NCBI RefSeq assembly: GCF_006210265.1 | Contig: NZ_VCNC01000006.1 | Location: forward strand, 1-64,000 | Source: Desulfovibrio sp. UCD-KL4C | GTDB lineage: Bacteria > Desulfobacterota > Desulfovibrionia > Desulfovibrionales > Desulfovibrionaceae | DNA: 64,000 bases | Reading direction: 5' to 3' | Part shown: in pieces, positions 1-9,045 of the stretch | How positions within the stretch are numbered: the first letter of the stretch is position 1 | How the letters are laid out: the number at the start of each line of letters is the position of its first letter | Notes under the pieces: generated by a model | What the model was told of the DNA's origin: nothing | The model's database searches: none | What the model saw: the letters and a program-made list of their open reading frames with translations, nothing else | Position numbers and translations under genes: made by a program

Positions 1-95
1 GGGGCCACACCCGATCCCATTCCGAACTCGGAAGTTAAGACCTCCATCGCCGATGATACTGCTAGGTAGCTAGTGGGAAAGTAGGTCGTCGCAAG
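1..95 (+). rRNA. rrf: 5S ribosomal RNA, 3' portion
   Basis: The window opens inside a 5S rRNA gene. The conserved CCGAACTCGGAAGTTAAG block and the closing GTGGGAAAGTAGGTCGTCGC block are both visible. The 5' part, about 20 bases, and any 16S/23S genes lie upstream of the window. No tRNA follows the 5S gene. A strong intrinsic terminator lies 15 bases downstream, so this is the end of an rRNA operon. Confidence 0.95.
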
Positions 96-109
96 GACTT
101 TAGTTTTTA

Positions 110-144
110 AAGAAACCCCGTACATAATTTGTACGGGGTTTCTT
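110..144 (+). terminator. rRNA operon terminator
   Basis: A 14-bp perfect stem (AAGAAACCCCGTAC with its complement) and a 7-base loop end in a T-rich stretch. It sits directly after the 5S rRNA gene. Confidence 0.9.
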
Positions 145-553
145 GCGTTTTAGGAAATATTTGCAAAGTGATTTTTCGTTCTGTTTAGAAGAAAGCAGAA
201 CCGCATTTATAAATCAGCTTACAGCTGTTTAGTCTGGTTAATTAATATAGAACCTTAGATTCTATTGTTAGCTGGTTCAAAAGTCCTTTTTAGCAGAGGA
301 TAAGTTCAGTTAACAAGGACATATGGATTAGTAGTTAGTAGGGTGAATTTTGGATTTCAGGGGCTCCGTAAAAAGCATTACTTTAGTAAGATCTGGAGCA
401 TAACCAGTTAATTTATAATTTAGAGTAGTCAAAAACGTGTTTTATAAGGTTTAATAGAGATTAAAATTTCCTCCTTAAACTTCCACATTATAGAAGGTGA
501 GTATGAAAACAATTCATATCAATGATTTATATAATTTTTGCTATAATAAAATT
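145..553. other. AT-rich intergenic region without a recognised gene
   Basis: About 400 bases lie between the rRNA terminator and the recQ stop codon. I see no conserved ORF, RNA gene or repeat. A 19-codon ORF at 503-562 has a Shine-Dalgarno-like GAAGGTGAG but overlaps the end of recQ, and nothing else supports it. Confidence 0.6.
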
Positions 554-2782
554 TTATTTTGAAGATTCTATTTCTGCTTGAACCAGCCGTAAAACCTCAT
601 AAGTATAATTTCCGAATAGCGCATTGAAAATAGGATTAAGCTGCATAAATCCTTCATCTTGATACAGAGAAATTGTATCTTTTAAACATTCAATTTCTGA
701 ATTTGAATAATCTAAAACATCAGAAATACCTAATTTTCCAGCTTTAACACATGCTGTTAAATGACTGTATATTGTTGCAGATTTAATTTTTCGTTTTACT
801 GCTATTTTATCTATATCTTGCAGTTCTTCGAATAACTCCAAAGTTTCCAGCGCAGAAGGCGGTAATTCTGATTTAGTCTCTTTTTCTTGATGGGGCGGGA
901 TCGTTTTAAATTTTGATTCTGGCATTGGTGCTAAATCACTTGGTCGTCCATGCTCGTCTTGATGTTTAATAAGTGTTTCAATTATGGCAGTACCATATCT
1001 AAAAACTTTTTGATCTCCGAAACCGTTAATTGCATATAATTGATTTGTTGATTCCGGACGATAGCACGCAAGTTCAAGTAATGATTTGTCAGGGAAAATT
1101 ATAAAAGCTGGAACCTGCTGCTCTTTAGCAAGATCGTTTCTAAGTGTTCGCAGTGCATCAAGTAATATTTTAGCTTCAGGAGTTGTAAGTGACGGACAGT
1201 TCTGATCTCCGATAACTAATTTTATGTCTTTATTTTTTTTGCCGATTTTTTTTGCAATTATAGGGTCTTTGCGCAGTGCTACAGTCCTTTCTTTTCTTAA
1301 AACTTCCCAACTTGCGCTGTTTAACTTAAGTCCTCCGTATCCTTCAATGTCTACATCAAGTAATCCTTGTGAAACTATCTGCCTATGGATCGATATCCAT
1401 TCTTCTCTGGTATATTCAGTCCCTATTTTGAAGGTACTTAATTGGTCATGCGATTGACTTAAAACTTTTGGAGTTTCTTTTCCTGTTAAGATATCAACTA
1501 GATGATTTACTCCGTACATTTGTTCTGTCCTGTAAACATTGGATAAAGCTTTTTGCGCGGCTATTGTTCCGTCGAATTTTGAAGGCGTAGTCAAGCATGT
1601 AAAACAGTTTCCACAAGGTTCTTTAAGTTCTTCTCCAAAGTATCCGAGTAGTGCCTGCCGTAAACAATTCGCTGATTCACAATATGTTAATAAGGCGTTA
1701 AATTTTCGCAGTTCAAGAGCTTTTCGATCTTCCGGAGCATTTCCTGACATTATCATTCTGCGGATAAAACCTATGTCATTAATACCGACTGACATCCATG
1801 CTTCAGCAGGAAGTCCGTCACGACCAGCTCTTCCTGTTTCCTGATAATATGCCTCAATACTTTTGGGCAGATCAAGGTGAGCTACAAACCTTACATCCGG
1901 TTTATCAATCCCCATTCCGAAAGCTATAGTTGCAACCATAACAATCCCGTCCTCGGACATGAAGCGTGCTTGATTTTTTTCGCGTATTTCAGGACTTAAG
2001 CCGGCATGGTATGGCAAAGCTTTTATTCTTTTTTTGCATAACCACTCAGCGGTTTTCTCTACTTTTTTGCGACTCATGCGGTAGACAATCCCGCATTCTT
2101 GAAAATGATCGGTTTGCATAAAATTTAACAGCTGAACATGTTCACCTTCTTTAGGTACAACTGTATAGCGGATGTTGGGCCTATCAAATCCTGTTGCAAA
2201 AATATCATCTTCGGTAAATGAAAGTCTTTGTAAAATTTCTCTTCGTGTTGGTCCATCTGCTGTAGCAGTTAAAGCCATGCGCGGGATATTCGGGAATCTT
2301 TCGGCAAGAATATTTAAGCGGAGGTAATCAGGTCTAAAATCATGTCCCCATTGGGCAACACAATGTGCTTCATCTATAGCTATCAGGGCAATATTTATCC
2401 GTTTGAACATTTCTATGAGACCAGGTTGACCTAGTCTTTCCGGTGCTACATACAAAAGATCAAGTTCTGATTTTTGCAAACTGTTTATTATTAAAGCCGC
2501 ATCCTGTCCTTTTACAGAGGAATTAAGGCATTCTGCCTTTACTCCCATTTGTTTCAGTGCAGCAACCTGATCGCGCATAAGTGCTATCAGTGGAGAAATT
2601 ACAATGCCTACACCTTGACGTAGTATCGAAGGAATTTGATAGCATGCTGACTTACCACCTCCGGTAGGCATAAAGACAACAGCATTCCCTCCTGCCATAA
2701 CGCGGGAAGTGACTTCTTCTTGAAGACCTGTGAATTTTTCGTAACCATATGTTTTTTGAAGTACGTCCAGCGGGGTGCGCAT
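554..2782 (-). CDS. recQ: ATP-dependent DNA helicase RecQ
   Basis: A 742-aa 3'-5' DNA helicase for recombination and replication-fork repair. The N-terminal RecA-like domain carries Walker A MPTGGGKSA around residue 38 and the DEAH box IDEAHC near residue 140. The second helicase domain follows, with QETGRAGRDG. The RQC zinc site has cysteines CLRQALLGYFGE...CGNCFTC. An HRDC domain lies at about residues 525-600 and ends in the GFGDQKVFRYG segment. The last 100 residues look like the helicase-associated helix-turn-helix tail found in RecQ of many anaerobes. The length is somewhat greater than E. coli RecQ (about 610 aa) because of this tail. It is transcribed alone: the upstream neighbour cstA ends with its own terminator. 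The family assignment is firm; the exact role in this species is inferred. Confidence 0.97.
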   Translation of the reverse strand: MRTPLDVLQKTYGYEKFTGLQEEVTSRVMAGGNAVVFMPTGGGKSACYQIPSILRQGVGIVISPLIALMRDQVAALKQMGVKAECLNSSVKGQDAALIINSLQKSELDLLYVAPERLGQPGLIEMFKRINIALIAIDEAHCVAQWGHDFRPDYLRLNILAERFPNIPRMALTATADGPTRREILQRLSFTEDDIFATGFDRPNIRYTVVPKEGEHVQLLNFMQTDHFQECGIVYRMSRKKVEKTAEWLCKKRIKALPYHAGLSPEIREKNQARFMSEDGIVMVATIAFGMGIDKPDVRFVAHLDLPKSIEAYYQETGRAGRDGLPAEAWMSVGINDIGFIRRMIMSGNAPEDRKALELRKFNALLTYCESANCLRQALLGYFGEELKEPCGNCFTCLTTPSKFDGTIAAQKALSNVYRTEQMYGVNHLVDILTGKETPKVLSQSHDQLSTFKIGTEYTREEWISIHRQIVSQGLLDVDIEGYGGLKLNSASWEVLRKERTVALRKDPIIAKKIGKKNKDIKLVIGDQNCPSLTTPEAKILLDALRTLRNDLAKEQQVPAFIIFPDKSLLELACYRPESTNQLYAINGFGDQKVFRYGTAIIETLIKHQDEHGRPSDLAPMPESKFKTIPPHQEKETKSELPPSALETLELFEELQDIDKIAVKRKIKSATIYSHLTACVKAGKLGISDVLDYSNSEIECLKDTISLYQDEGFMQLNPIFNALFGNYTYEVLRLVQAEIESSK

Positions 2783-2902
2783 GAAATTATTTCCGTCAGG
2801 TTGTGGTGAAACAAATTAGTCATAATATGCGATCTATTATATTTACTGCGTGAGCTCTTTTGCCTCCTATTTATAGTAAAGGCAACCTTGATTTTTAAAA
2901 GC

Positions 2903-2930
2903 AAAACGGCCCGCATTAGCGGGCCGTTTT
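2903..2930 (-). terminator. cstA terminator
   Basis: A 12-bp stem (AAAACGGCCCGC with its complement) and a 4-base loop lie 35 bases after the cstA stop codon, with T-rich sequence on the minus strand. The U-run also works on the plus strand, so it may act in both directions. Confidence 0.85.
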
Positions 2931-2964
2931 TAATACGAGACATGTGGAAGGTGTAGCTGAAAAA

Positions 2965-4383
2965 CTATCTAACGTTTTCTATAGCTTTCGGGTGAGCAAA
3001 CTTTACGAGGAATATCGCCATTGCGACAATCGCTGCTGCTATTCCAATAAGTATTGAAGTGTTAATAGCAAGCTCGAATCCGATCTTCGCCTGCATAATA
3101 AATGTCACAACTACAGCAGTCATGAAGGTTGCAGGAAGGGATGCTATCCAATGCAGTTTAGCGCGTTGTCCTAGGTAAACAGCTGCAGTCCAGAGCATCA
3201 TCATTGACAGACACTGGTTTGAAAAACCGAAGTATCTCCAGATTGATGAGAAGTTCTGAGTAGAGATGATATATCCGATTACAAATAAAGGAACCGCAAT
3301 TAAAAGGCGTTTAAGAACAGGCCCCTGATCCATCTTGAATGTTTCTGCAACGATAAGGCGTGTGCTGCGAAATGCCGTGTCACCACTGGTAATAGGAAGG
3401 ATAATAACTGCGATGATGGCAAAAACTCCACCTACAGGTCCAAGCAGTGAGTTGGCAGCCTGTGAAACTACAGCAGAAGGGCTACCTGTACTGATAACAG
3501 CCTGCATAGCTTCAGGTGAGTTGTAGAACGAAAGGCCGATTGTACACCAGATAAGTCCGATGATACCTTCAATGATCATTGCACCGTAGAAAACGGAACG
3601 ACCTTCTTTTTCATTTTTTACGCAGCGTGCCATAAGTGGAGACTGTGTTGCGTGGAATCCACTGACTGCTCCGCATGAAAGAGTGATGAAGAGTAGTGGC
3701 CACATTGGTTTTCCGGTTGGGCTTGTATTAACTGCAAAGTCAAGGTTCGGAAGAATAGGATGCCCACTGAGCAAGAGAGCAACTGCAATTGCTATAGTCA
3801 TAACCAGTAGCAATGCTCCGAAAACAGGGTAAAGTTTACCGATGAGTTTATCAATTGGAAGAATTGTAGCGAGGAAGTAATAAGCAAAGATACAGCCTAC
3901 AAAGATTCCGGTATTGACTCCGGTTAAGCCTGTAAGCAGTTTTGCAGGGCTGAGAACGAAAACTACACCGACAAGCATGAGAAGAATGAAAGCGAATACG
4001 CGCATAACATGTCGTGCTGGCATTCCTAAGTATTCACCTACAAGTTCAGGAACACTTGCTCCATCGTTACGGATAGAAAGCATTCCACTGAAGTAATCGT
4101 GAACTGCTCCTCCGAAAATACAACCGATTACAATCCAGAGCAGAGCTGCAGGACCATAAAGAGCTCCAAGGATAGGACCGAAAATTGGTCCGATACCGGC
4201 AATGTCCAAAACCTGAATGAACAGCAATTTCCATTTAGGCATTGGCATGTAGTCAACACCATCACGCAATGCGTATGCTGGAGTGGTGCGGTTGGCATCA
4301 GGTTGGAAGATACCATCTACAAATTTACCGTATGTATAATACCCGACAATTAGCGCTGCTACGCAGGCAAAGAAAAATAGCAT
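2965..4383 (-). CDS. cstA: CstA-family carbon starvation / pyruvate transporter
   Basis: A 472-aa polytopic inner-membrane protein of the CstA/BtsT family, whose characterised members import pyruvate or peptides. Diagnostic family segments are visible: GIGPIFGPILGALYGP, GGAVHDYFSGMLSIRNDG and SGFHATQSPLMARC. About a dozen hydrophobic segments run through the protein. It is shorter than E. coli CstA (about 700 aa) and matches the short form common in anaerobes. The start at 4383 is chosen over an in-frame ATG at 4437 because GGAGGT lies 8 bases upstream and a putative -10 (TATAAA at 4442-4447) would begin the transcript near 4436. Upstream are a LytS-type kinase and LytTR regulator that most likely control it. 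Substrate specificity for pyruvate is inferred from family and context. Confidence 0.93.
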   Translation of the reverse strand: MLFFFACVAALIVGYYTYGKFVDGIFQPDANRTTPAYALRDGVDYMPMPKWKLLFIQVLDIAGIGPIFGPILGALYGPAALLWIVIGCIFGGAVHDYFSGMLSIRNDGASVPELVGEYLGMPARHVMRVFAFILLMLVGVVFVLSPAKLLTGLTGVNTGIFVGCIFAYYFLATILPIDKLIGKLYPVFGALLLVMTIAIAVALLLSGHPILPNLDFAVNTSPTGKPMWPLLFITLSCGAVSGFHATQSPLMARCVKNEKEGRSVFYGAMIIEGIIGLIWCTIGLSFYNSPEAMQAVISTGSPSAVVSQAANSLLGPVGGVFAIIAVIILPITSGDTAFRSTRLIVAETFKMDQGPVLKRLLIAVPLFVIGYIISTQNFSSIWRYFGFSNQCLSMMMLWTAAVYLGQRAKLHWIASLPATFMTAVVVTFIMQAKIGFELAINTSILIGIAAAIVAMAIFLVKFAHPKAIENVR

Positions 4384-4441
4384 AAAAAAAGACCTCCATT
4401 TTTTGTGCTGAACGAAAATTCTGCACTTTTTTGGCATGGAG

Positions 4442-4447
4442 TTTATA
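4442..4447 (-). promoter_or_regulatory. putative cstA -10 element
   Basis: TATAAA on the minus strand lies 18 bases downstream of the proximal LytTR repeat and about 60 bases before the cstA start. No good -35 is visible, as expected for a promoter that needs an activator. Assigned by eye. Confidence 0.45.
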
Positions 4448-4465
4448 CTTGTTTCAATGCTTCGT

Positions 4466-4498
4466 GTTTGAAATGACTAATTTGCTGTTTGAAATGAC
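4466..4498 (-). promoter_or_regulatory. candidate LytTR operator (two direct repeats) upstream of cstA
   Basis: The 12-mer GTCATTTCAAAC occurs twice without mismatch on the minus strand, at 4498-4487 and 4477-4466, with a 21-bp period. LytTR proteins bind direct repeats about two helical turns apart. The published E. coli YpdB motif, as I recall it, is GGCATTTCAT-N11-GGCATTTCAT. The 10-mer core here has the same N11 spacing and differs at only a few bases. It lies between the kinase gene and cstA, where the adjacent LytTR regulator would activate cstA. The match is seen; binding is inferred. Confidence 0.75.
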
Positions 4499-4513
4499 AT
4501 TCAAAGTTCTGAG

Positions 4514-6250
4514 TTAGCTTGTAGACGTTTGAAATTCTGTTTTAAAGATCTGATTTTTCAGTTTCGGGATTTTAAAATTTACACATGTTCCTTCGTCAGG
4601 CTTGCTGGTGATGGTCATTTTATATTGTGGCCCGTAGATTTGTTCAATACGTTGAATACAATTCCGAACGCCTATCCCTTCCGCACAGGATTCAATTTTC
4701 TTTTTTTCAATAAGCTTATCCAGCATATTCTGGCTCATACCTACACCGTCGTCTTTTATTGAAACATTAAGCAATTCTTCGTCGCAGTGTATCGAAATGG
4801 TAATCTGTCCACCTTCCTCGCGCCCCATTATACCATGTTTTACGCTGTTTTCAACCAGTGGCTGAATTATAAGCGGAGGGATGGGCCAGTCTTCGCATTT
4901 TTTATCAACAGAGATATTAACTTGGATTAAGTCGCCAAAGCGGGCCTGCTCAATTGCAAGATAACTTTTTAACTGAGCAAGTTCTTCAGAAAGCGGGATA
5001 TATCCACGGCTACTGTCCAGATTTTTGCGCATATACGATGATAATTCGAGTAGTAACTCACGCGCTCTATCCGGATTGGTACGGCAGAAAGATGTTACTG
5101 TATTTAATGAATTAAATAAGAAATGAGGGTTTATCTGGGCTTGTAGACGGCGTATTTCTGCATGCGCAAGCATCTGTTCTTTAATTTGTATTTCTTCCAG
5201 TTCAAGCTGTGTTGAGCATAAATTGGCAAGTCCTTTGGCTATTTCAAATGAAAGCAGATCAAGTTCTTTTTCTTTTGTACCGTAAAGTTTTAGTGTGCCC
5301 ACAACTTCACCTTTTTTATGAAGAGGAACAACGGCTGCGGAAGTAAAAGGGCATCCGCGGTGAGTGCATCCTATTTTTTCATTTGAATCCAGAAAAAGGG
5401 ATTCATCCAGTTCAAGTACATGAAGTGTCGATCCAGTTCTGATTTTTTTACCTGCAAGGTGATGATCATTGCCTGCCCCGATATGTGCCAGAACATTTTT
5501 ATTATCGGTAATTGCTACAGCTGCAACGGATACATTTAAAAATATAATTTTAGCTGTTTCCATGGCCGATTCCATAGTCAAACCTGAACGGAGGTGACTT
5601 ACTGTGAGGTTTGCAATATCGAGAATTTGTTGAGCTTGTATGGAATCGCGTTTGGTTCCGTAGCGGAAAACAACGTTAATGACCTGAGCAAATACTGCTG
5701 CGCCGAAAGTATTTAAGAGAATCATGGGCAGTGCGATCAGCTCTACCAGTTTTAATGCTTCGGAATAAGTTGTTGAAAAATAGAGAACCATAATCATATG
5801 GATGATTTCACCCACGAAAGCTAAGCTTGCGGCTGCTCTCCAATCCATACGATTGGCTAGTTTAAGAGAAATTAAGCCCGCAGCGGTTCCTTCAAGTACT
5901 GTTGCAAGTCCGCAGGGTATGGCACTGAACCCTCCGAAGTCGATCAGGACTCGGTGACCTCCGGCAATAAGTCCGGCTCCGAAGCCGACTAAAGGTCCTC
6001 CGAAAAGACCACCTGTTATGACAGCCATCGCGCGTAAATTGGCGACTGATTGAAATACAAAGTTCCCGCCATATGTCCCTAGAATACCGAAAATCCCGAA
6101 ACTAAGTATTTGTGTTGCAATAATTGATTTTTGAGATGTTTTACGGAATCCGATTTTATGAATCGGGGTGATGGTAAGCAGCATGAAAGCTCCGGCCAAG
6201 ATAAGGCCAAATCTTTCTGCGAGGGTTATAATTAAAGTTTCAGGATTCAT
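4514..6250 (-). CDS. LytS/BtsS-type sensor histidine kinase
   Basis: A 578-aa membrane kinase. The first 195 residues form the 5TMR-LYT sensor, with the typical GGLFGGPLVGFGAGLIAGGHR segment. A GAF-like domain follows at about 210-350 and contains a CTHRGCPF motif. The HisKA-type kinase core has AQINPHFLFNSLNT, with phospho-acceptor His376, then an ATPase domain with PPLIIQPLVENSVKHGI and DDGVGM. Members of this family include the pyruvate sensors BtsS and YpdA of E. coli. It follows the LytTR regulator gene by 22 bases and precedes cstA. A pyruvate signal is inferred from family and from the cstA neighbour. Cys296 and Cys300 in the GAF region could bind metal or sense redox, which is untested. 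Confidence 0.93.
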   Translation of the reverse strand: MNPETLIITLAERFGLILAGAFMLLTITPIHKIGFRKTSQKSIIATQILSFGIFGILGTYGGNFVFQSVANLRAMAVITGGLFGGPLVGFGAGLIAGGHRVLIDFGGFSAIPCGLATVLEGTAAGLISLKLANRMDWRAAASLAFVGEIIHMIMVLYFSTTYSEALKLVELIALPMILLNTFGAAVFAQVINVVFRYGTKRDSIQAQQILDIANLTVSHLRSGLTMESAMETAKIIFLNVSVAAVAITDNKNVLAHIGAGNDHHLAGKKIRTGSTLHVLELDESLFLDSNEKIGCTHRGCPFTSAAVVPLHKKGEVVGTLKLYGTKEKELDLLSFEIAKGLANLCSTQLELEEIQIKEQMLAHAEIRRLQAQINPHFLFNSLNTVTSFCRTNPDRARELLLELSSYMRKNLDSSRGYIPLSEELAQLKSYLAIEQARFGDLIQVNISVDKKCEDWPIPPLIIQPLVENSVKHGIMGREEGGQITISIHCDEELLNVSIKDDGVGMSQNMLDKLIEKKKIESCAEGIGVRNCIQRIEQIYGPQYKMTITSKPDEGTCVNFKIPKLKNQIFKTEFQTSTS

Positions 6251-6272
6251 ATTTTAAATTCTCTGCGTACAG

Positions 6273-7061
6273 CTAGGCGAGCCCAAGTCTATCGCGAAAC
6301 GATTTTACGCGTCCTTTACTGATTATGACTTCATTATTTTGAATGCTGTTCATGGTCAGAACGTATTTTCCATTAAACCATGGCGCAAAATCACGTACAT
6401 GTGTCAGATTTACAAGCTCGCCCCGATTTGCCTTGAAAAATGGCTGCCCGTGTAATCTTTCTTTAAGTTTATCGAGAGTCTTATCACCGTAGCAAGGGAA
6501 AGTTCCTTGGGCTGTGTAAATCATAATTTTGCGGTCCTCCATTCTGCATAATATTACTTCGGAAGGTTCGAGAAGTAGTATCCGTCCATTACCTTCAACT
6601 GAAATACGCAGAATATTATTTCCAAGTCCCATACCATTCAGCAGTGCGTTCATGTTGGGAAGTTCAACTTTTTCTTCACAACCTAAAATAAGGCAGCGGA
6701 CTCGATCAAGACTTTTGGAAATACGTTCTTGTGAGAATGGTTTAAGAATGTAATCTACAGCATTCTCTTCAAAAGCACGCAGGGCGTATTCATCGTAGGC
6801 CGTAGCAAAAATTACCAGAGGAGGATTGGAAAATTGCATAATTTCCTGCAAAGCCTGAAAACCGTTTTTTCCGGGCATTTGAATGTCCAGAAAAACTAGA
6901 TCAGGTTCTTCTTCCTCAATTAACTTGATGCCCTGCGTGGCGGATGTTGCTGTTCTGATAATTTCGATATCATCAAAATCTGATAGCAGGTAATTAAGTT
7001 CATCAAGAGCAGGTAGTTCATCATCTATTAAAATACATTTTATTTTCTGCTTTGCAGTCAT
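6273..7061 (-). CDS. LytTR-family response regulator
   Basis: A 262-aa response regulator. The receiver domain has the acidic pair IDDE near residue 12, phospho-acceptor Asp59 in DLVFLDIQMPG, and the KPF lysine. The LytTR DNA-binding domain, at about residues 160-262, carries FFKANRGELVNLTHV. It partners the LytS-type kinase directly downstream. The start at 7061 fits the family N-terminus; an in-frame ATG at 7097 would add 12 residues, and neither has a strong ribosome site. It follows the hycB-like gene by 58 bases, so it may be cotranscribed with the hydrogenase/formate dehydrogenase genes. The direct repeat at 4466-4498 is its likely target. Confidence 0.92.
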   Translation of the reverse strand: MTAKQKIKCILIDDELPALDELNYLLSDFDDIEIIRTATSATQGIKLIEEEEPDLVFLDIQMPGKNGFQALQEIMQFSNPPLVIFATAYDEYALRAFEENAVDYILKPFSQERISKSLDRVRCLILGCEEKVELPNMNALLNGMGLGNNILRISVEGNGRILLLEPSEVILCRMEDRKIMIYTAQGTFPCYGDKTLDKLKERLHGQPFFKANRGELVNLTHVRDFAPWFNGKYVLTMNSIQNNEVIISKGRVKSFRDRLGLA

Positions 7062-7119
7062 GGTCTGTTCTCTGAAAATTAAATTCAGTCGCAGCATTTA
7101 AAGTCTGCTAAGGTAAAAA

Positions 7120-7653
7120 TTATGTGGTCATACTACGCAACACTTTTTCGCGTTTGGACTTAACTGTTTTGGTAAGTGATGTTTCATCTATAAGTGTAAA
7201 AGCTCCTGCAGGGCAAATGTTTACGCAGGCAGGCCCCTCATTTCTGTCATTGCACAGTTCACATTTTTGCGCATAAAATTCAGGTAGATCCGTTCCTTCT
7301 TCTGAATCTTGTAAATTAGTATCAATCGGTAAAATATTAACAGCTCCGACAGGGCAGGCCAGTATGCACATTTTACAGCCGATACAATTTTCTTTTTGAA
7401 TGTGAACCACTCCGTCTAAAAAGACAATCCCTTCTGCCGGACATGCTTTGGCGCAAGGAGCATCTTCGCACTGGCGGCACTGGATGGGCATTGTTACTTC
7501 GGGCGTGAATATTAGGTTTAAGCGCGGTTTAAAGGCTGCACGTAATCTGGCAGCTTCTGGGATTAATAGTTTGCTGTTTGCAGAGGCACAAGCAATTTCA
7601 CATGCCCCGCATCCGATACATTTACGTGAATCTGCTATAACAAAAGATTTCAT
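7120..7653 (-). CDS. HycB/HydN-like ferredoxin subunit with four [4Fe-4S] sites
   Basis: A 177-aa electron-transfer protein. Four cysteine clusters are visible in order: CIGCGACEIACASAN, CRQCEDAPCAKACP, CIGCKMCILACP and CELCNDRNEGPACVNICP. This is the pattern of HycB/HydN/DmsB-like polyferredoxins. The start at 7653 is chosen because AGGA lies just upstream and the hydA stop codon is one base before it; the longer ATG at 7674 would overlap hydA by 20 bases. It is the second of two such subunits flanking the [FeFe] hydrogenase gene. It probably carries electrons between the formate dehydrogenase and hydrogenase, like HycB3/HycB4 of HDCR. It ends in a basic tail (KSKREKVLRSM). Confidence 0.9.
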   Translation of the reverse strand: MKSFVIADSRKCIGCGACEIACASANSKLLIPEAARLRAAFKPRLNLIFTPEVTMPIQCRQCEDAPCAKACPAEGIVFLDGVVHIQKENCIGCKMCILACPVGAVNILPIDTNLQDSEEGTDLPEFYAQKCELCNDRNEGPACVNICPAGAFTLIDETSLTKTVKSKREKVLRSMTT

Positions 7654-7654
7654 T

Positions 7655-9034
7655 TTATGAATCCTGATGGCCAAAGACTGTATGCAGTAATTTGTGAGAA
7701 GTGTGACCTAAAGGTTCTCCAAGAAAATCTTTATATGCTTTTTGTACGTCTGGATTTTCATGGGATTTGCGAACCTTGGAATTTTTATCATGAGAGTACA
7801 TAGATGCTTTTCTGCATCTATAAACATAGTCACGTTCAGTTGGGAGCAATACTTTAGGTTGGCCTCCTCCGCTGATACACCCTGACGGGCAACACATTAC
7901 TTCAACAAAATCTACATCTGCATTTCCTGTGCGCACTTTTTCTAAAAGCGGTCCGATATTTGTAAGTCCTGCGACAACAGCAACTTTAAAAGTTTGATCA
8001 CCCATTGTCATGGAAGCAATTCGGAACCCTTCTTCACCACGAACAAATACAAGGTCGGTATCGGGTACAGGTTCACCGGATACTAATTCATAAGCGGTGC
8101 GAAGTGCTGCCTCCATAACGCCGCCAGTAACTCCAAATATATTTCCGGCTCCGGTGTAAGTTCCAAGCGGTCTGTCAAAATCTTCGTCCGGCAGGGAGTT
8201 GAAATCAATTCCTGCTTCGCGGATCATATATGCCAGCTCACGCGTAGTTAAAACAGCGTCGACATCCCGGTGTCCTTCCATGCCCATTTCAGGTCTTGCG
8301 CTTTCATATTTTTTACAAGTGCAGGGCATAACCGCAACACTATAAATTTCTTCACGCTGTTTACCGTCTATTTCAGCTCCATATGTTTTAAATAATGCAC
8401 CGGACATTTGCTGTGGAGATTTACAACTCGAAAGATGCGGCAATAAGTCAGGATAATTCAGCTCCATGAAACGCACCCATGCCGGACAGCAGGATGTGAA
8501 CATAGGGAGTGTTCCGTTATTTTTAACACGTGAAAGAAGTTCGTTTCCTTCTTCCATTATGGTCAGGTCTGCGGCAAAGTTGGTGTCATACACTCTGTCA
8601 AACCCCAGTCTGCGAAGCGCTGCGGACATTTTCCCAGGGGTTAGTGACCCCGCTTCCATTCCAAAGTCTTCACCTATGGAAACACGAACGGCTGGTGCAC
8701 ATTGAACCATTGTAAATTTATCAGACTTAAGCGCATCTGAAATTTCAAAGACATCACCTTCGCAATATGCTGCGAATAATGGCTCTGTTGTGGATTGAAA
8801 CATTCCGCGTTCGCGGAGTTTTTCTTCGCGCGGAGTTTCAGGTTCCTCTAATATAGAACTGTACCCGCTACATGTTTGAATACATTGCCCGCAAATTACG
8901 CAGCGAGAAGAGTCAATTTTATGCGGTTCACCTTTAGTTCCAAAGATTGCATTTACAGGACAGACTTCTTTGCAGCGACCGCAGCCGGTGCAAAGTTCGG
9001 GATCTATTTTGATAAGTTCTTTTGAATTGGACAT
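7655..9034 (-). CDS. hydA: [FeFe] hydrogenase catalytic subunit, HydA2-like
   Basis: A 459-aa hydrogenase that interconverts H2 with protons and electrons. Two N-terminal [4Fe-4S] motifs (CTGCGRCKEVCP at 15-26, CVICGQCIQTCS at 45-56) are followed by all three H-cluster signatures: TSCCPAW at 180-186, MPCTCKKYE at 236-244, and MCCPSGCISGGGQP near residue 380. There is no signal peptide, so it is predicted to be cytoplasmic. It lacks the [2Fe-2S] and extra cluster domains of large bifurcating HydA. The compact form flanked by two HycB-like genes matches HydA2 of hydrogen-dependent CO2 reductase. AAGG lies upstream of the ATG, and the gene begins 11 bases after the preceding hycB-like gene. Confidence 0.96.
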   Translation of the reverse strand: MSNSKELIKIDPELCTGCGRCKEVCPVNAIFGTKGEPHKIDSSRCVICGQCIQTCSGYSSILEEPETPREEKLRERGMFQSTTEPLFAAYCEGDVFEISDALKSDKFTMVQCAPAVRVSIGEDFGMEAGSLTPGKMSAALRRLGFDRVYDTNFAADLTIMEEGNELLSRVKNNGTLPMFTSCCPAWVRFMELNYPDLLPHLSSCKSPQQMSGALFKTYGAEIDGKQREEIYSVAVMPCTCKKYESARPEMGMEGHRDVDAVLTTRELAYMIREAGIDFNSLPDEDFDRPLGTYTGAGNIFGVTGGVMEAALRTAYELVSGEPVPDTDLVFVRGEEGFRIASMTMGDQTFKVAVVAGLTNIGPLLEKVRTGNADVDFVEVMCCPSGCISGGGQPKVLLPTERDYVYRCRKASMYSHDKNSKVRKSHENPDVQKAYKDFLGEPLGHTSHKLLHTVFGHQDS

Positions 9035-9045
9035 GAAAGTTAACC

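Noticed and set aside
503-562. 19-codon ORF with a ribosome-site-like GAAGGTGAG
   Set aside because: It overlaps the recQ stop, is very short and AT-rich, and has no other support.
1224-1457. Antisense ORFs within recQ and other large genes
   Set aside because: They are shadows of real genes in other frames, with no ribosome sites or family features.
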